The notes: generated from the letters alone by a model not told the origin. A stretch of DNA of 64,000 nt from Pseudevernia furfuracea (GCA_022315425.1 JAIUPT010000028.1:1426001-1490000), one strand, 5' to 3'. Positions 1 to 10,893 are shown, counted from the first letter of the stretch. A program made the numbers and translations.

Positions 1-149
1 CGGGATATTTTCGAAAAGGTAGATAGATATAAGGTGGTAAATAATGAGTCGTGGTGGTTATCAATTACTGCTTCGCAGAAGATTGTTACCGCTTCGCGGA
101 AGATTGTCGCTCCTCGCAGGGGGAGCTGCGAGAGTGGGGCAAATATCAG

Positions 150-776
150 ACGGTTATAAATTCGTTCTTCGTCGATATCGGCTCCCCTGCCAAAGCCCTG
201 AGCTGTCCCGAACTCAATCTTGATGCGGTTGCTGAGGAAAAATTCTTTGGCGTTCAGGAATGGCACTCCCACCATAATTTCTTCGGATCCTTGGCGGTCA
301 CCCTTCCGAAGACGCTCAAGGTTTGGAGGGCTGTGCAAGATCTGAGGTATCTAAGGACGGTAAAAGGCCGTGATTCCTTATGGTGATGTCATCGAATACT
401 AGTCAGCAGCCGAGGTCCGAGTACGCCAATTTTCTCAAGAAATTCTAAAGAACTCGAACCCATTGTTGGCTAGATAGACCCTCAGAGACTCGTTCCAGAT
501 TTGGCGGCAAGATCCAGCGAAGTCCGGTTTACGCCAAGTGATGGCATCTCTCCAGAATGGCTTGGTGAACTTCGTGTCGCGACCAATGTATGTGGGCTTC
601 ACAAAGATAAAGGAGTAGATGTTATTGCGGACCTCCCGTGGAAAACTAAGAACATCGATGCATTGTTCATAGGTGACTTCTCGAGCCTCTGCTGATTGGC
701 CATATATGACGAGGGCTTCTCTTGGACGGGGCCGGCGATCGAAATCCGCACGACAAAAGCTGAGAGTCATGACCAT
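150..776 (-). pseudogene. 2EXR/F-box-like protein, frameshifted remnant
   Basis: From the ATG at 776 a 113-codon frame runs to a stop at 435. It contains a fungal 2EXR-type opening (FPREVRNNIYSFIF) and then CRQIWNESLRVYLANNGFEF, the usual 'retired-to-the-nucleus' style pattern of these F-box-like proteins. Beyond the stop, coding-like sequence continues in the next frame (LEFLEKIGVLGPRL, then LRYLRSCTALQTLSVFGR) with TGA codons. It then shifts again to a frame reading RIKIEFGTAQGFGRGADIDE. Family proteins normally carry these segments in one frame, so at least two frameshifts and two stops are inferred. The role of the family is unknown. The left boundary is approximate. An unrecognised intron could explain one shift but not all of them. 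Confidence 0.5.
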
Positions 777-1468
777 CTTCGCAGTTCTTCTGAGATTAGT
801 TTGGCGCACTGAGTATGGAAAGTGGCAAACCTTGTCAGACAAGGAAGCTTTGCCTTGAAGTGAAAGTTGAAGTGAGATGAGATTTGTAGACTGGATTATT
901 GTAATGCTCCAGCAAACAGGATCGACCTATATGACGAATAGGAGGTCAACGAGCTTCGAAATGATGAAGATGTTCTTGATTCTGTGATGAGTCGTGTGCA
1001 GATATGCTGTAGCTAGAGAACATGGCGGCAATCTGAATACGTAAACTGAGAGGAGCTTGACGACTGTTGTATTGAGAAGGACCCGAAGAGATTTGCTTCA
1101 AACAGATCTTTTAACTCGCCCTGTTTGGTCAAGAACTTTTGAAGGTCTCCAAGAATATGAATAAGATGTCTTGCTGTATGACTAGAGTCCAAGAAAAAGG
1201 ATGCAAAAGTGTAGACTGTGATTTGCAAGGAGAATGTTTGGGGTCCTGAAGTGAAGAGTGAATGCGGAGGGTAGAATCTGACCAGTCAAATCAGACGAAG
1301 CTTGAGTTCCTTGGAACAGTGACCGTCGTACTTTTAGTCATCTTGAAAGCTACGTTGCAGACTAGCACAAGGGATTTTACCTCAAATGATAGAAGTAAAT
1401 ATAAATCAAGACCACACCAGAGTTCATTTGCTATTTACGATTTGACTCCCTTCAATTGTCCAAAGCAC
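777..1468. other. Intergenic, no gene seen
   Basis: I see no convincing reading frame, RNA gene or repeat here. It is the interval between the broken 2EXR-like gene and the 3' end of the complex I gene. Confidence 0.4.
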
Positions 1469-2269
1469 TCATTTCGTCGGTATCTTCTTGAGCTTCTTTG
1501 GGCTATGCATAAAGTTGTTCGCATAGGCTTTGGGAACAAACCTTCTCTCATTTGGTTCCTGCACAAAGTATTCGTATCCTTGCTTCTGGGCAAAGTGAAT
1601 GGCGTCGTCTCTCGATGCAAAATTCAGGTGTGTTCCTTGCAGATAGTCGGCAGAAGATTGCCATCCCATCAAAGGGTTCTCCCATCGGTGTCCCTTCTGC
1701 AGTATGTCCCAATCCATACGCCAGTGATGACCATGCCAGTCTCCAGATTGCGTAGCTGTCTTTGCCGGTCGATAAATTCTATGGCAATAGACGTAAGCTT
1801 TGGTCCCACACTACCATAGTAGGAAAAAGCCTACCGGACTGTTCGCGCTTGCAAGTCGACTGGAGCTCCGGACAGGACTGCAGCAGGCGTGAAATCTCCC
1901 GGTTCGCTACCATCCATAACATACTTTGGTACCGGGGAGAATTGTCTATAACAGACGATAAGCATTGCTTTGTCTGGGAAACGCTGTTCATGCTCACGAA
2001 GTTCCGTGGTCGATGGGGGCATGGAAGTCTGGCTGATGGTCTACCATTCCCTCATCAGGGCCTTGCTGGCTTATCATTGAGGAGTCGCCTGATGTCGGAG
2101 CTGGAGAAGTGGTGCCATCGGACTTTGGTGCTGGTTGTGCGGATCTATCTTGGTACTCGCCGCTGGATGTCTTGCTTGCCCATCTGATGTGAGAAGGCGG
2201 GAGCTGTTGGCGTGTTACTATACGAGCTTGAAGTAGCCGATTAGCATAATGTGGACGTAGCAGGGACAT
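1469..2269 (-). CDS. NDUFS4: NADH:ubiquinone oxidoreductase 18/21-kDa subunit (NDUFS4 family)
   Basis: This is an accessory subunit of mitochondrial complex I, on the matrix arm near the N-module. Exons are 2269-1998, 1945-1835 and 1778-1469, joined in phase and giving 230 residues. The start is the first ATG before a basic, Ser/Arg-rich presequence (SLLRPHYANRLLQAR). Family landmarks in order are: FSPVPKYVMDGSEPGDF; AAVLSGAPVDLQARTVRIY; the tryptophan-rich core WRMDWDILQKGHRWENPLMG; GYEYFVQEPNERRF; and the C-terminal KAYANNFMHSPKKLKKIPTK. Both introns have GT-AG ends, and splicing restores the conserved RTVRIY junction. The length fits fungal orthologues. It is divergent from the ATP synthase subunit f gene 268 bases away, so a shared promoter for two OXPHOS genes is plausible. 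Confidence 0.95.
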
Positions 2270-2537
2270 CTTGCCTGATTGAAGTCCTCGGCGCGGACAA
2301 TACAATGGCTCAAAGGGTACTCCGTAGTGGTCATGCATTGCGTTTTGTCTGTACACGTAGGGCTGAAGCTTGGCAACAGACCTCCGAGTTCCACTCCGGT
2401 TAACAACCACTGCCCATCACTGCTCCTCACCCATCAGCAACTGCAATTGATCTCATCAGGTGAGTCGCTCCTAGAGGCTCTTCAGACTGAACTCTCATCG
2501 CTAAAGTAAATTAAAGTATCTTGCTTCTAGGATCACA
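2270..2537. promoter_or_regulatory. Shared divergent promoter, NDUFS4/ATP17
   Basis: These 268 bases separate the start codons of a complex I subunit gene and an ATP synthase subunit gene transcribed in opposite directions. The interval must hold both 5' UTRs and both core promoters. I do not recognise a specific factor site. A regulatory role is inferred from geometry alone. Confidence 0.45.
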
Positions 2538-3168
2538 ATGAGCTTCATCGCCCGGCGTGGTCTTTCGACCTTGGTCCCACCAAAGGTTCGCCTCTCCATC
2601 AAGTCGTGTGACGAAAGCTCTCTACTAAACGTCATTATAGATTTCATCGCCATCCGTGAGTCTCTATCCTACGCTTTCTGATTACCCGGACTGCCTGATG
2701 GCTTGCTTCGCCGGAAAAGAAGAAAATACGGCTTGAACGGACATCGCGTCTACCATCTTTGCTTGGACGGACAGTGTGACTGATAATCTCCAATCAGGCA
2801 ATTGGTGGAGCCCAAGATGCTGCACGTATGCAACGAGTTGTGAGCTTCTACGAGAAATTGCCTCGCGGTTCAGCTCCAGATGTCCATGCGAAGGGATTGC
2901 TAGGCAGATATCAAGCTCGCTACTTCGGCAAAAATCCCTCTGCAGCTCGTAATTTTCTCCCTACCGCAGAGGCACACGACAGTGCTTTCCTGTTCCATAG
3001 CTGACGTGATATCGTCTAGCCCTCATCCACCTCATCGGCGCCATTCTCCTTTTGGGCTACGGCAATAACTACTATTTCCATCTCCGTGTGTAGCCACACG
3101 TCTATGCACCCTGGAAAACTGAACGCTAATTTAGTACAACAGGGCATCACAAGAACAATGCACACTAG
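2538..3168 (+). CDS. ATP17: Mitochondrial F1Fo ATP synthase subunit f
   Basis: This is a small Fo-sector subunit in the mitochondrial inner membrane, needed for a stable peripheral stalk and dimer assembly. Five exons (2538-2585, 2641-2655, 2798-2948, 3020-3085, 3143-3168) give 101 residues. The product starts MSFIARRGLSTLVPPK. The conserved middle includes GGAQDAARMQRVVSFYEKLP and GLLGRYQARYFGKNPSA. A single hydrophobic segment follows (LIHLIGAILLLGYGNNYYF), and the protein ends HLRHHKNNAH. Exon 2 is only 15 bases, encoding ISSPS. Intron 1 has a near-perfect lariat site (CTACTAAAC). The reading frame is so fragmented that none of its exons stands out without splicing. Length and motifs match fungal subunit f closely. 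Confidence 0.93.
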
Positions 3169-3451
3169 AGCGTGGTTTGGGTGGAGCTTCCTGTAATTGC
3201 ATCAGTGTACATAAGCTAGATTGTACTTTGCTCTATATTGGCACTCATCAGACATTATGAACCGTGTTACCTACGCATGTCCCGATGTAGTGTAGCATGA
3301 GTCTGTGAAGCATGCTTCTCATTGTACTTTAAAGTTGTTTCGTTTCAACGCCTTCGCGCTAGCAGCCCTATCAAATTGCCGTTCACATCACGCTTACCCA
3401 CACCTTCTTTTATGACTCCATCGTGCTACGATCAACGGCTTCGGTCCAGTC

Positions 3452-4447
3452 ATGGAGCTCAAAGATCTCTCCAGCAACTGGAAAAGGCTCCAACAAACCC
3501 TGAAAGCTGATACTACAAAGCCTCCCAAGCGGAAAGCCAGTGAAAGCGCCCTCCAGCCACAGCGCAACGGCGTCAAATATCGCAAGGTTGAAAAGGATTC
3601 AATCCGCTCACAAAACAGGAACAGCGAGAAACAAAAAGGCATGGGATCCCGCTGGTCAAATACTGAAGATAACAAGCCCTCGGCGTCACTGGCCTTGTGG
3701 GCAGAAGACCATGACATCCCCGCCAAAGACCTTGCAGCAGCCTATGGAACTTCGCTCAAGAGTACCTCTATTCCCAATAAAACTCGAAAAATCGAGGACA
3801 CAGTCAATGAGGGTTTATCGCCGGTGCTAGAGGCCGGGAAATACATCGCCATCGATTGTGAAATGGTTGGTGTTGGGCCCACTCCAGATACCGACTCAGC
3901 ACTTGCGCGCGTTTCTATTGTGAACTACCACGGTCATCAACTCTACGATTCATTCGTCCAGCCTAAAGAAACAGTCACAGACTACCGCACGTTTGTATCC
4001 GGGATCACGCCGCAATTACTACAGTCGGCGAGGACCTTTGAAGCAGTGCAAGGGAATGTTGCCAAGCTGCTTGATGGGAAGATACTTGTCGGACATGCGA
4101 TCAAGCATGACTTAGAGGCGCTGTTGCTTGGACACTCCAAGAGAGATATCAGGGACACGAGCAGGCATCCAGCATTCAGGCAGCTGGCGGGCGGAAAAAC
4201 CCCGAGCTTGAAGAAACTGGCAAGGGAGGTACTAGGAGTAGATATCCAAGGCGGAGAACACTCCAGTATCGAAGATGCCAGGGCAACGATGCTGCTATTT
4301 AGAAGAGAGAAGGAAGGATTTGAGAAAGAGCATATGAAGAGGTTTGGACCAGACCATAAGAGAGTGAACGGGTCGGCAGATGACAAAGGGCAGAAAGGAA
4401 ATCATAGCAAAAAGAAGAAGAAGAAGAAAAAGAAGATTGAAAAGTGA
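3452..4447 (+). CDS. REX4: RNA exonuclease 4 (REXO4/REX4)
   Basis: This is a DEDDh 3'-5' exoribonuclease of the REX4 group, linked in yeast to pre-rRNA (ITS1) processing in the nucleolus. It is a single-exon gene of 331 residues. The N-terminus is basic and lysine-rich, starting with the MELKDLS..W opening usual for fungal REX4. The catalytic domain spans roughly residues 130-290. Exo I reads YIAIDCEMVG. Exo II is around LVGHAIKHDLEALLLGH. Exo III lies in HSSIEDARATMLLFR. The C-terminus is a lysine-rich tail encoded by an AAG run at about 4410-4440, a probable nucleolar localisation signal. The gene is convergent with the cyclopropane synthase gene downstream. Confidence 0.93.
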   Translation: MELKDLSSNWKRLQQTLKADTTKPPKRKASESALQPQRNGVKYRKVEKDSIRSQNRNSEKQKGMGSRWSNTEDNKPSASLALWAEDHDIPAKDLAAAYGTSLKSTSIPNKTRKIEDTVNEGLSPVLEAGKYIAIDCEMVGVGPTPDTDSALARVSIVNYHGHQLYDSFVQPKETVTDYRTFVSGITPQLLQSARTFEAVQGNVAKLLDGKILVGHAIKHDLEALLLGHSKRDIRDTSRHPAFRQLAGGKTPSLKKLAREVLGVDIQGGEHSSIEDARATMLLFRREKEGFEKEHMKRFGPDHKRVNGSADDKGQKGNHSKKKKKKKKKIEK

Positions 4448-4656
4448 GAAGAGTCATTTCAACCAGTCTAAGATCGGAACAATTAGTATCGCCTCCACCA
4501 CTGACCTAGTCTTCTGCTCCAACCAGCGCATGGATGGGAAGATTCATCCGTTGCTAGCAACTATGAGGGACCACTACGAGAGCTTGAAAGCTCCAATCGC
4601 TCAACAACTCCGAACTCGCTAAATGCAGACCCAGATTGCCACGCTTGAAAAGAGAT

Positions 4657-6204
4657 CTATAGGGGAATATCTTCCAACATTTCCGTGGCCCCTTCTCGCC
4701 CGACTGTGAGAATCACATCACCAAGGGTCTTGGTATTGAAGCCTGCCTCACAATATGTGAAGTAGTACTGAACTATCCATCAGCATTCTGAACCTCGCCT
4801 TGATCCGCGTATCGACTTGCCTGCCATTTCCGTCTGAACAACTCTACATCCTTGTCCGTCATCCCGTCGTGCTCACCCAACAACGCTGGCCGGATCTCGC
4901 TATCGAAATTTCTCTCGAACTTCTCTCTCCACAATCTTAATGTCTTTGCATAATGGCCTCCAATATTCAGTATTGAATCAACGACCAATGTCCCATGAGA
5001 GCCTTGTTCGATACTTCCAACTAACTGACTGACCGTCGGCAGATGGCCTCCAGGAAAGATATACTTCCGGATAAAATCTTCGCCTTTCGAGTAACCTTCG
5101 TACCTTGACTCAGGCATTGTTATACACTGGAACACGGCGATTCCACCCTGAGGTTTCAACAGTTGATTGACGCAACCAAAGTATGTGGCCAGAAACTCGC
5201 GGCCGACGGCCTCCAGCATTTCGATACTGACCACCTTGTCATACAAGCCTTCCCTCGGGGTGGGCAACGCTCGATAATCGCACAGCAATACCTCGATGTT
5301 GTCTGTGTATCCTGCATAAGCTATTCTTTTTTCGGCTAGCTCTTTCTGCTCTCGACTGAGGGTCAGACTTGTAATTCTGCACCCTGTCTTCTTCACTGCA
5401 GCAATGGCAAAGCTTCCCCATCCAGTGCCGATTTCGAGGACATGGTCTGAAGCCTTTATTTTTGCAGCATCGATGAAGTACTGGAGTTTGGTATCCTGTG
5501 CATTTTCGAGGCTTTGGTACTGGGCTTTTGTGTCCGAAATAGGAGACCAAATGGGACAGGAATACGTCATATCGTCCGAGAGAAAGGCAGCGAACATGGC
5601 ATTACTGATGTCATAGTGGGCCGAGACGTTCAATTGTGAATTCGCCATCGTGTTCGTGCTCCGCGCAAGGCTAGTGACGGTCGAGGCAAGAGAAGATGCC
5701 AACGTCGTCGCATTTGACAGTTGGGCACGGTTGAGGATGAATATCTTATGCCGTCAGCGAACGGGCCTTTTCATCAAGCTCTGGTCTCATTACACACCCG
5801 AAAGAAGGCCACCAGATCTGGGCACGATATCTCACCCAGCATGAAGCTCTCAGCGAAACCCTAGTCAAATCAAATTCTCAGCTCTCGCACAGGTCGCGAA
5901 GCCTGCGCATCAAGCCTGCGGGCTTTGTAAAGATCAAGTCACCCACCATGTCCGCAAACAACATGACTCGCACCCAGAACGCTTCCTTCGAGACTCTCAA
6001 CTCTGTGCGGGGAGATGCATCTTTTATGCCAAGTTGTCCACAAATTTTCACCGTCCCATCACCATCTCTAATGACCAATTGGCCAACCTCAATCCGGCTC
6101 AGCAGTCCCAGGACCGTGCTGCGTGAGAGCTTGACCAAAGGGCCCCAAGTGAAGGAACCAAGGTAGCTGCGCAGAGAGTCAAAGGTGCGGGAGACAATGG
6201 CCAT
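4657..6204 (-). CDS. Cyclopropane-fatty-acyl-phospholipid synthase family methyltransferase
   Basis: This is a SAM-dependent methyltransferase that adds a methylene or methyl group to unsaturated acyl chains of phospholipids. Exons are 6204-5947, 5860-5798, 5744-4821 and 4767-4657, giving 451 residues. The N-terminal part holds FTWGPLVKLSRSTVLGLL and VRVMLFADMGFAESFMLGE. The Rossmann core holds ISNAMFAAFLSDDMTYSC, the SAM loop VLEIGTGWGSFAI and VVSIEMLEAVG. The last intron is GC-AG (CAG|GCAAGT ... TTCAG). Without removing it, the frame stops at 4773 and loses the family C-terminus YYFTYCEAGFNTKTLGDVI. The ATG at 6204 is the first ATG in a frame that otherwise opens with GTG. Homologues in other fungi are annotated as CFA or mycolic-acid-cyclopropane synthases; the true substrate is unknown. 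Confidence 0.9.
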
Positions 6205-7175
6205 TGCGGGATGGGTCCAATTGATGCTGCACACGCTTCACTTTTCGCTGGCAAGACCGGCTGGGCGGTTGGAGGGTGGAAAATGTCACTGTAATATACA
6301 CGCGCTCTCCGACACAGGCTGGAAGGAATCACTTGCTTAGGGACTCTTTTCAGCATCAACAGTACTCGTACTCGTGTATGGTAATCTCAACCTTTTTTTT
6401 TTACACCATTGGCATTCAGGTACCAAAAATGAAGTCACCACTCAGAAATGTTTCTGGTGACAGGGATCAGCGACCACCCTCCCCAGCCAAGAAGAAAAAA
6501 TGCACTACGGACACGGGCGTGGTGGGGCACTTCCCGCCGGTCGGCAATCGGACCCCTTTTTTTCTCGTAATCGTAATCTGCAAGGAACCCCTCCACCACC
6601 GACCGGGGTTAATTGGAATACGACTCAACACCGCAGGGATGACGATGATGATGATGATGATGATGATGATAGTGATGAATGATGATCAGCATCTGCTCGA
6701 GGGATTTAATTGATCAACTCCTCTAGACCAAGCGAAGGTTTTTTTCTCTCCTTTTGAAATCATATTGCACTGACTGCTGCAGCTCTTTCTGGGAAGAACA
6801 TCTCGAGGTACATACTTGGCGGACCCATCTCCGGTGTGCTCCGCTCACACAAAAGAGCCGCATCTGTACCTGACGATCACCGGGCTTTGTCACTGGATCT
6901 GGGCCGATGCCATAATTCGGGCAGTACAAACGGGATAGTAATATTGTACGTTGCTGTCGGACGTAATCGCTTGGTTGTGAGCTCAGGAGTCTGAGTTGGC
7001 CAGGGAATGCGAGGTGAGAAAGATAAAGAAAGGAACAGTTGGCGATTTAATCCTTATTACTATGCTATCGTCTGTATGTTGGAATTAAGAATATATACTT
7101 CTTCTGCTCTGTGCTTTTCATCTCTTTTCTTTTCATCTCTTTTCTTTCTTCCTTCCTTTCTTTCGTACGTTGTTC
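6205..7175. other. Intergenic with low-complexity tracts
   Basis: No gene is supported. The stretch holds a (GAT)n run at about 6638-6670, short T and A homopolymers near 6395 and 6495, and a long CT-rich tract at about 7100-7165 just beyond the stop of the royal-jelly-type gene. Reading frames here are driven by simple repeats. Confidence 0.5.
6638..6670. repeat. (GAT)n microsatellite
   Basis: This is an interrupted trinucleotide run of GAT/GAC units in intergenic DNA. It generates spurious poly-Asp and poly-Met frames. Confidence 0.85.
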
Positions 7176-8622
7176 TTAGCTGAGATTGACCTTGGTCCCG
7201 TTGCCCGGCAACTTCGCCCTGAAAAGCACATAAGGCTTGACTCTCCTGTCAGTGCCTGGATAGAACATCGTAGTCCTCCATAACTGATTCTCTGTGAAGT
7301 AGATATACCCGTCCGTTGCTACTGAAAGGGTGTCTGTCCATGACATTCTGGGGTCTCGTGCAAAAACGTTGACGGTGCCGTTGGCCGGATTGAAGAAAAT
7401 GATGGAATTATCTTCCTGGTTCCCACCATAGATGAATCCATTGGTATCGGTCTCGAGGCCGTCAGATATACCCTTTTGCCCGTGTGAGACCACTGCTTGC
7501 GTAGCCATCAACTCGCTCGTGAGGCTGTCGTCGAGCAAACGAGCCGTAGGAACGGAGTAAAGATAGCGAGTTCCCACTGCGGAAAAGTAGAGCGTGGCAC
7601 CATCGGCACTCAGTGCGATTCCGTCTGCGCCGAAGGTGCCTTGGCTGATGGGCATGGTCGGTCCGTTGGGAAGCGAGTATACGGTATTGCCCCAGATCAC
7701 CGGAAGAAATCCCGTCTCCGGGTGTACGTAGCTTGTTCCGTCCAGGTGCCTCCATGATTTGCCGGTGCCGAGATCAACGATGATGATACCGTTCCGGCCT
7801 TCTTGGCTTGAATCAGTGATGTAGGCCACGCCTTGTCCCGACGCAGTGACAGTGGGACGCAGATCGAAGCGAACATCGTTGATGTAGCTGTCGGGATACG
7901 CAACATTCGGTGGAAATAGGATGGTCTTGAAGATGGTATTGTTGGAGAGGTTGACGCCGATGAGTTTGGGCCCACCGACACTGGAATATACATTCGTTCC
8001 GTTTGGCATCGCGGCACGGCCGGTGTCCAGGAGCCAGAGGCGGTCCAGCGGATCAATGACCACACTTTGGACGCCGATGAGATAATTTTCATAGTTGGCG
8101 CCTGTGGCTGGGTTGGTGGTGTAGTTGATTGCTCCCTGGATTCCAATTTCCGAATTAGTATTGTCTGTTTGTAGAGCGGACATGGGGCTTTGGAACGTAT
8201 CTCAAGAGCGCAAACTCCCAAGACGTATCTCAAGGCTCAAGATTTGGACGCAGATAAGAAAAGGTGGGCTTGAGAAAAACGTACACCAGGAGGCGAATTG
8301 ATGGCGGCCGAAGGGTATGGCGTCTCGGTGTTGTTGCCAGTCAATTCAGCCACAGTATATGCGATGTTGTTGGGATCAAGGGAGCGAGCGTAGTTGGAAA
8401 ACTTGCGACCGGTTGAAGAGACAGCGATGCCTATGTGAGGATTAGAGAAGTGAATATTCACCGCCTGGGGGAAGATTGGAAACCTTGTGGGTACTCATTG
8501 TTGTATAAATGGACGACCTCAATGGGCACGCCACCCGTTCCCGGATCTTGGGAAATCTGCTGGGAAAGAACGGATGCCGTGAAGGCAGCGGTGACAGCTA
8601 TGGAGCTCCTCTTGAAGTACAT
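7176..8622 (-). CDS. Secreted major royal jelly protein/yellow-family protein
   Basis: The product belongs to the MRJP/yellow family, a six-bladed propeller-like fold. Its role in fungi is unknown. Exons are 8622-8484, 8430-8285 and 8135-7176, giving 414 residues. The N-terminus is a signal peptide (MYFKRSSIAVTAAFTASVLS). Family landmarks are IEVVHLYNNEYPQGIAVSS, LDPNNIAYTVAELTG, YLIGVQSVVIDPLDRLWLLD, INDVRFDLRP, YITDSS and GFIYGGNQEDNSI. Several N-x-T/S sites fit secretion. Both splice junctions restore conserved residues (PQG/IAVSS and SPPG/GAINY). Its neighbour RNASEH2C is divergent; no functional link is apparent. Confidence 0.88.
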
Positions 8623-9069
8623 GGTTTTGATGTGTATTCCAATGCTCTGTGCTAAGGGTTGAGATATCAGACACAAGTATGGGAATGAGGGACAAGATGG
8701 CAGTTTGTGGGCATATTGTAGTTGTAGCCCAAGCCATGCTGGCTTTTGTGAACGTCATCGCTGCAAAATGCGAAAACGTGTCGATGCCCATGGACCATAA
8801 AGTACCTTACCTATGGACCATGTAAAAGTGGAAGCGCTAAGGGGATATTGACGTATTCGCCCTTTCCTTCTGGAGCCGAGTGTCGAACTTTCTCCGCAAT
8901 TCACATCCGCTAATGTTAATAGCGTCGGGTAGATGTGCCGTAAAACACGCTAGAACACTTTCAGGTCGCGTCTCACGCGTCGATTGCACCCCACCTTTTT
9001 AGAAAGACTGGTCATGCAAAGATTGCAATCAACTCATTTTCCTCCACTTTCCTCCACTTTCACCAAATC
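8623..9069. other. Divergent intergenic region, MRJP-like/RNH203
   Basis: The 447 bases between two opposed start codons hold no supported gene. Both promoters must lie here. I see no distinctive site. Confidence 0.4.
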
Positions 9070-9595
9070 ATGCTCAAATTCTCAAAACCCGAGGACCATT
9101 TCCAGAGGCAGTGTACGCCTAACATCCTCCCATGTCGCATCCACCATGACGGGCCGGTCGAAGCTTCGCCCCGGTACTGGGCCCCAGAGACAGCTAAAGG
9201 TCAGTCTCCCATTGCATTTGCTGCTGCAATCAACTCACAGACCAATCCGAGGCTCATTCATCACAGATGGAAAGCCCGAAGCTTACTTCCGCGGGAGGAA
9301 GCTGAGAGGACGGGATATTCATGTACCCCAAGGCTACAGAGGTGTTATTGTAAAGGAAGCTGGCAAGGAGAAGACTGCTTCCCAAAGCACAGACAAGGGG
9401 TACTTGGAGGAAGAAGAGGGAGAGGAGCAAGAAGAAGTCGCAGTGTTGAACGAGGTCGGCTCATTCGATAGGGTGGTTATTTGGAACCACGAGAGCATGG
9501 TCGACGGCGATGATGCCTTCGTAAAGGGTTTGGATGAATGGGTCGTTTTCGCTGAGGCGGTCAGTCACGTGTTTCCAGCATCCGTGCAAAGATAA
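9070..9595 (+). CDS. RNH203: Ribonuclease H2 subunit C (Rnh203-like)
   Basis: This is the non-catalytic C subunit of the nuclear RNase H2 heterotrimer, which removes ribonucleotides from DNA. Exons are 9070-9199 and 9267-9595, giving 152 residues. Landmarks are NILPCRIHHDGPVEAS near the N-terminus and KPEAYFRGRKLRGRDI with VPQGYRGVIVKEA in the beta-barrel core; the human protein has FRGRCLRGEEV at the same place. An acidic low-complexity insert follows. The C-terminus contains FDRVVIWNHES and DDAFVKGLDEWVVFAEAVSH. An earlier acceptor at 9240 gives the wrong frame. The acceptor at 9266 restores the conserved DGKPEAYF junction, so I chose it. The family evolves fast, but the combination of motifs is specific. 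Confidence 0.85.
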
Positions 9596-10176
9596 GTGTA
9601 CGATCGTTGCTGACACGAACTATCGAGTAGGTGCATGCCCCAGGGGAAGAGAAGACCTCGTGAAGTTGAGTAAAGAGAGCAGTCGACCTTCCAAGGCGAG
9701 CGCAAGGGAACACAGAAGTACCACCTGTGCGTGATAGCAATTGGATATTCCAAAGTAAACAGGGACGATCTTGAAAGACCATGGACGGTCCATTCATTGG
9801 ATACAGAGGCGGGCGTGCACCAAAAGGCCTTTACAAGGCGTTTGCTCTTGGATTAGTCGGAGACGCGCTCCCGTCTGAAGGAAAAAATCATCTAGTTCAA
9901 CTTATTCCGGCAACCGGTATGCTCTCTTGAGTAAGGAAAGTCCCCTTCCTCATCTTTTAGGGCCAGAGCACCAGTGTTAGCAAATGGGTCATGTTATTCG
10001 AATAGCCTTTGTAGTGAGACCAACCATTCGTGCAATCATTCAAATGTGTCATCGTAACCCAGCCGCAGCTCCTCCCTTATCGTCCACCGTGATATAGATG
10101 ACCATACCAGACACTCGTGAGCGACAGTCGCAAAACATGAAATCGCCTTTAGATCCCGCCCTTGTACCTTGGTTTC
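9596..10176. other. Intergenic, no gene seen
   Basis: Nothing is supported between the 3' ends of the two convergent genes RNH203 and DIB1. Short overlapping frames on both strands lack any family resemblance. Confidence 0.4.
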
Positions 10177-10893
10177 TTAGTAGCGATATCTCGTCGAATA
10201 GTCTGTACAACAAAACTGTCAGCTTGCCATATTCCATACCCAGACCCCTACTCCGAAAAAAGGAGCATCCAACAAAGTACGTAAGGTAGACGTACCCTTG
10301 GGACTAACGACCAGACCTCTCCCTTTCTTAGCTCCGCGATAAATCGTTTCAATGATATCAATCAACTCTTGCTTATCCTCCAGCACCCAGTTCAGCTTAT
10401 TGTTATTCCCTGTCCCAAAATCGCACATCTATACGAAGTCATCAGCAAGTAGTAGGTAAGCATGTCAAGGCATACTAGGAGCCCACCTACCATGTGCTTG
10501 TTGCGGAAGAAGAACATGAGCGTCACTGGGTCGTAGAGCTCGTACATCTGCTTGAAGTCCGGAACCTGATCGAGATCGCATACGTAGAGCACGGCGAAGT
10601 TCTTGACACGGTCCGCGATCCCTACGGCAGCGCATGTAAGCAAGGGATTGTATGTACAATAAAGAAGGGGGAGGGGAGGGGGGGGGGCCAGGAACTTACG
10701 GTAGAGGACTTCATCCTGGCGCATGCAGTCGGCATCCCAGTCGCGTCCGAAGCGTATGACTACGAGGCGTTCTTCTTCTGACAAGATGGCTTGGTCTACA
10801 TGCCTGTGGACGGTCAATTTGTTGTCATGGAAGGGGATGGCAAGCGCATATTTACCAGCCGGTGACCAGGTGGGGTAGGACGACGGAACCCAT
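10177..10893 (-). CDS. DIB1: U4/U6.U5 tri-snRNP protein Dib1 (TXNL4A/DIM1)
   Basis: This is an essential spliceosomal thioredoxin-fold protein of the U5 particle, released on activation of the B complex. Five exons (10893-10856, 10803-10700, 10621-10491, 10428-10296, 10202-10177) give 143 residues, the family's invariant size. The start is MGSVVLPHLVTGW. Conserved blocks are HVDQAILSEEERLVVIRFG, DWDADCMRQDEVLY, VKNFAVLYVCDLDQVPDF, MYELYDPVTLMFFFRNKHM, CDFGTGNNNKLNWVLEDKQE and LIDIIETIYRGAKKGRGLV. The end is DYSTRYRY, encoded by a 26-base last exon. All four introns are GT-AG. Intron 2 carries a long C-rich tract on the coding strand. Confidence 0.97.

Noticed and set aside
1262..1819. 185-codon plus-strand frame
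   Set aside because: Antisense to the NDUFS4 exons. The minus strand carries the conserved protein.
6276..6713. Plus-strand frame with poly-Met and poly-Asp alternatives
   Set aside because: Driven by the (GAT)n microsatellite. No family resemblance and no codon structure outside the repeat.
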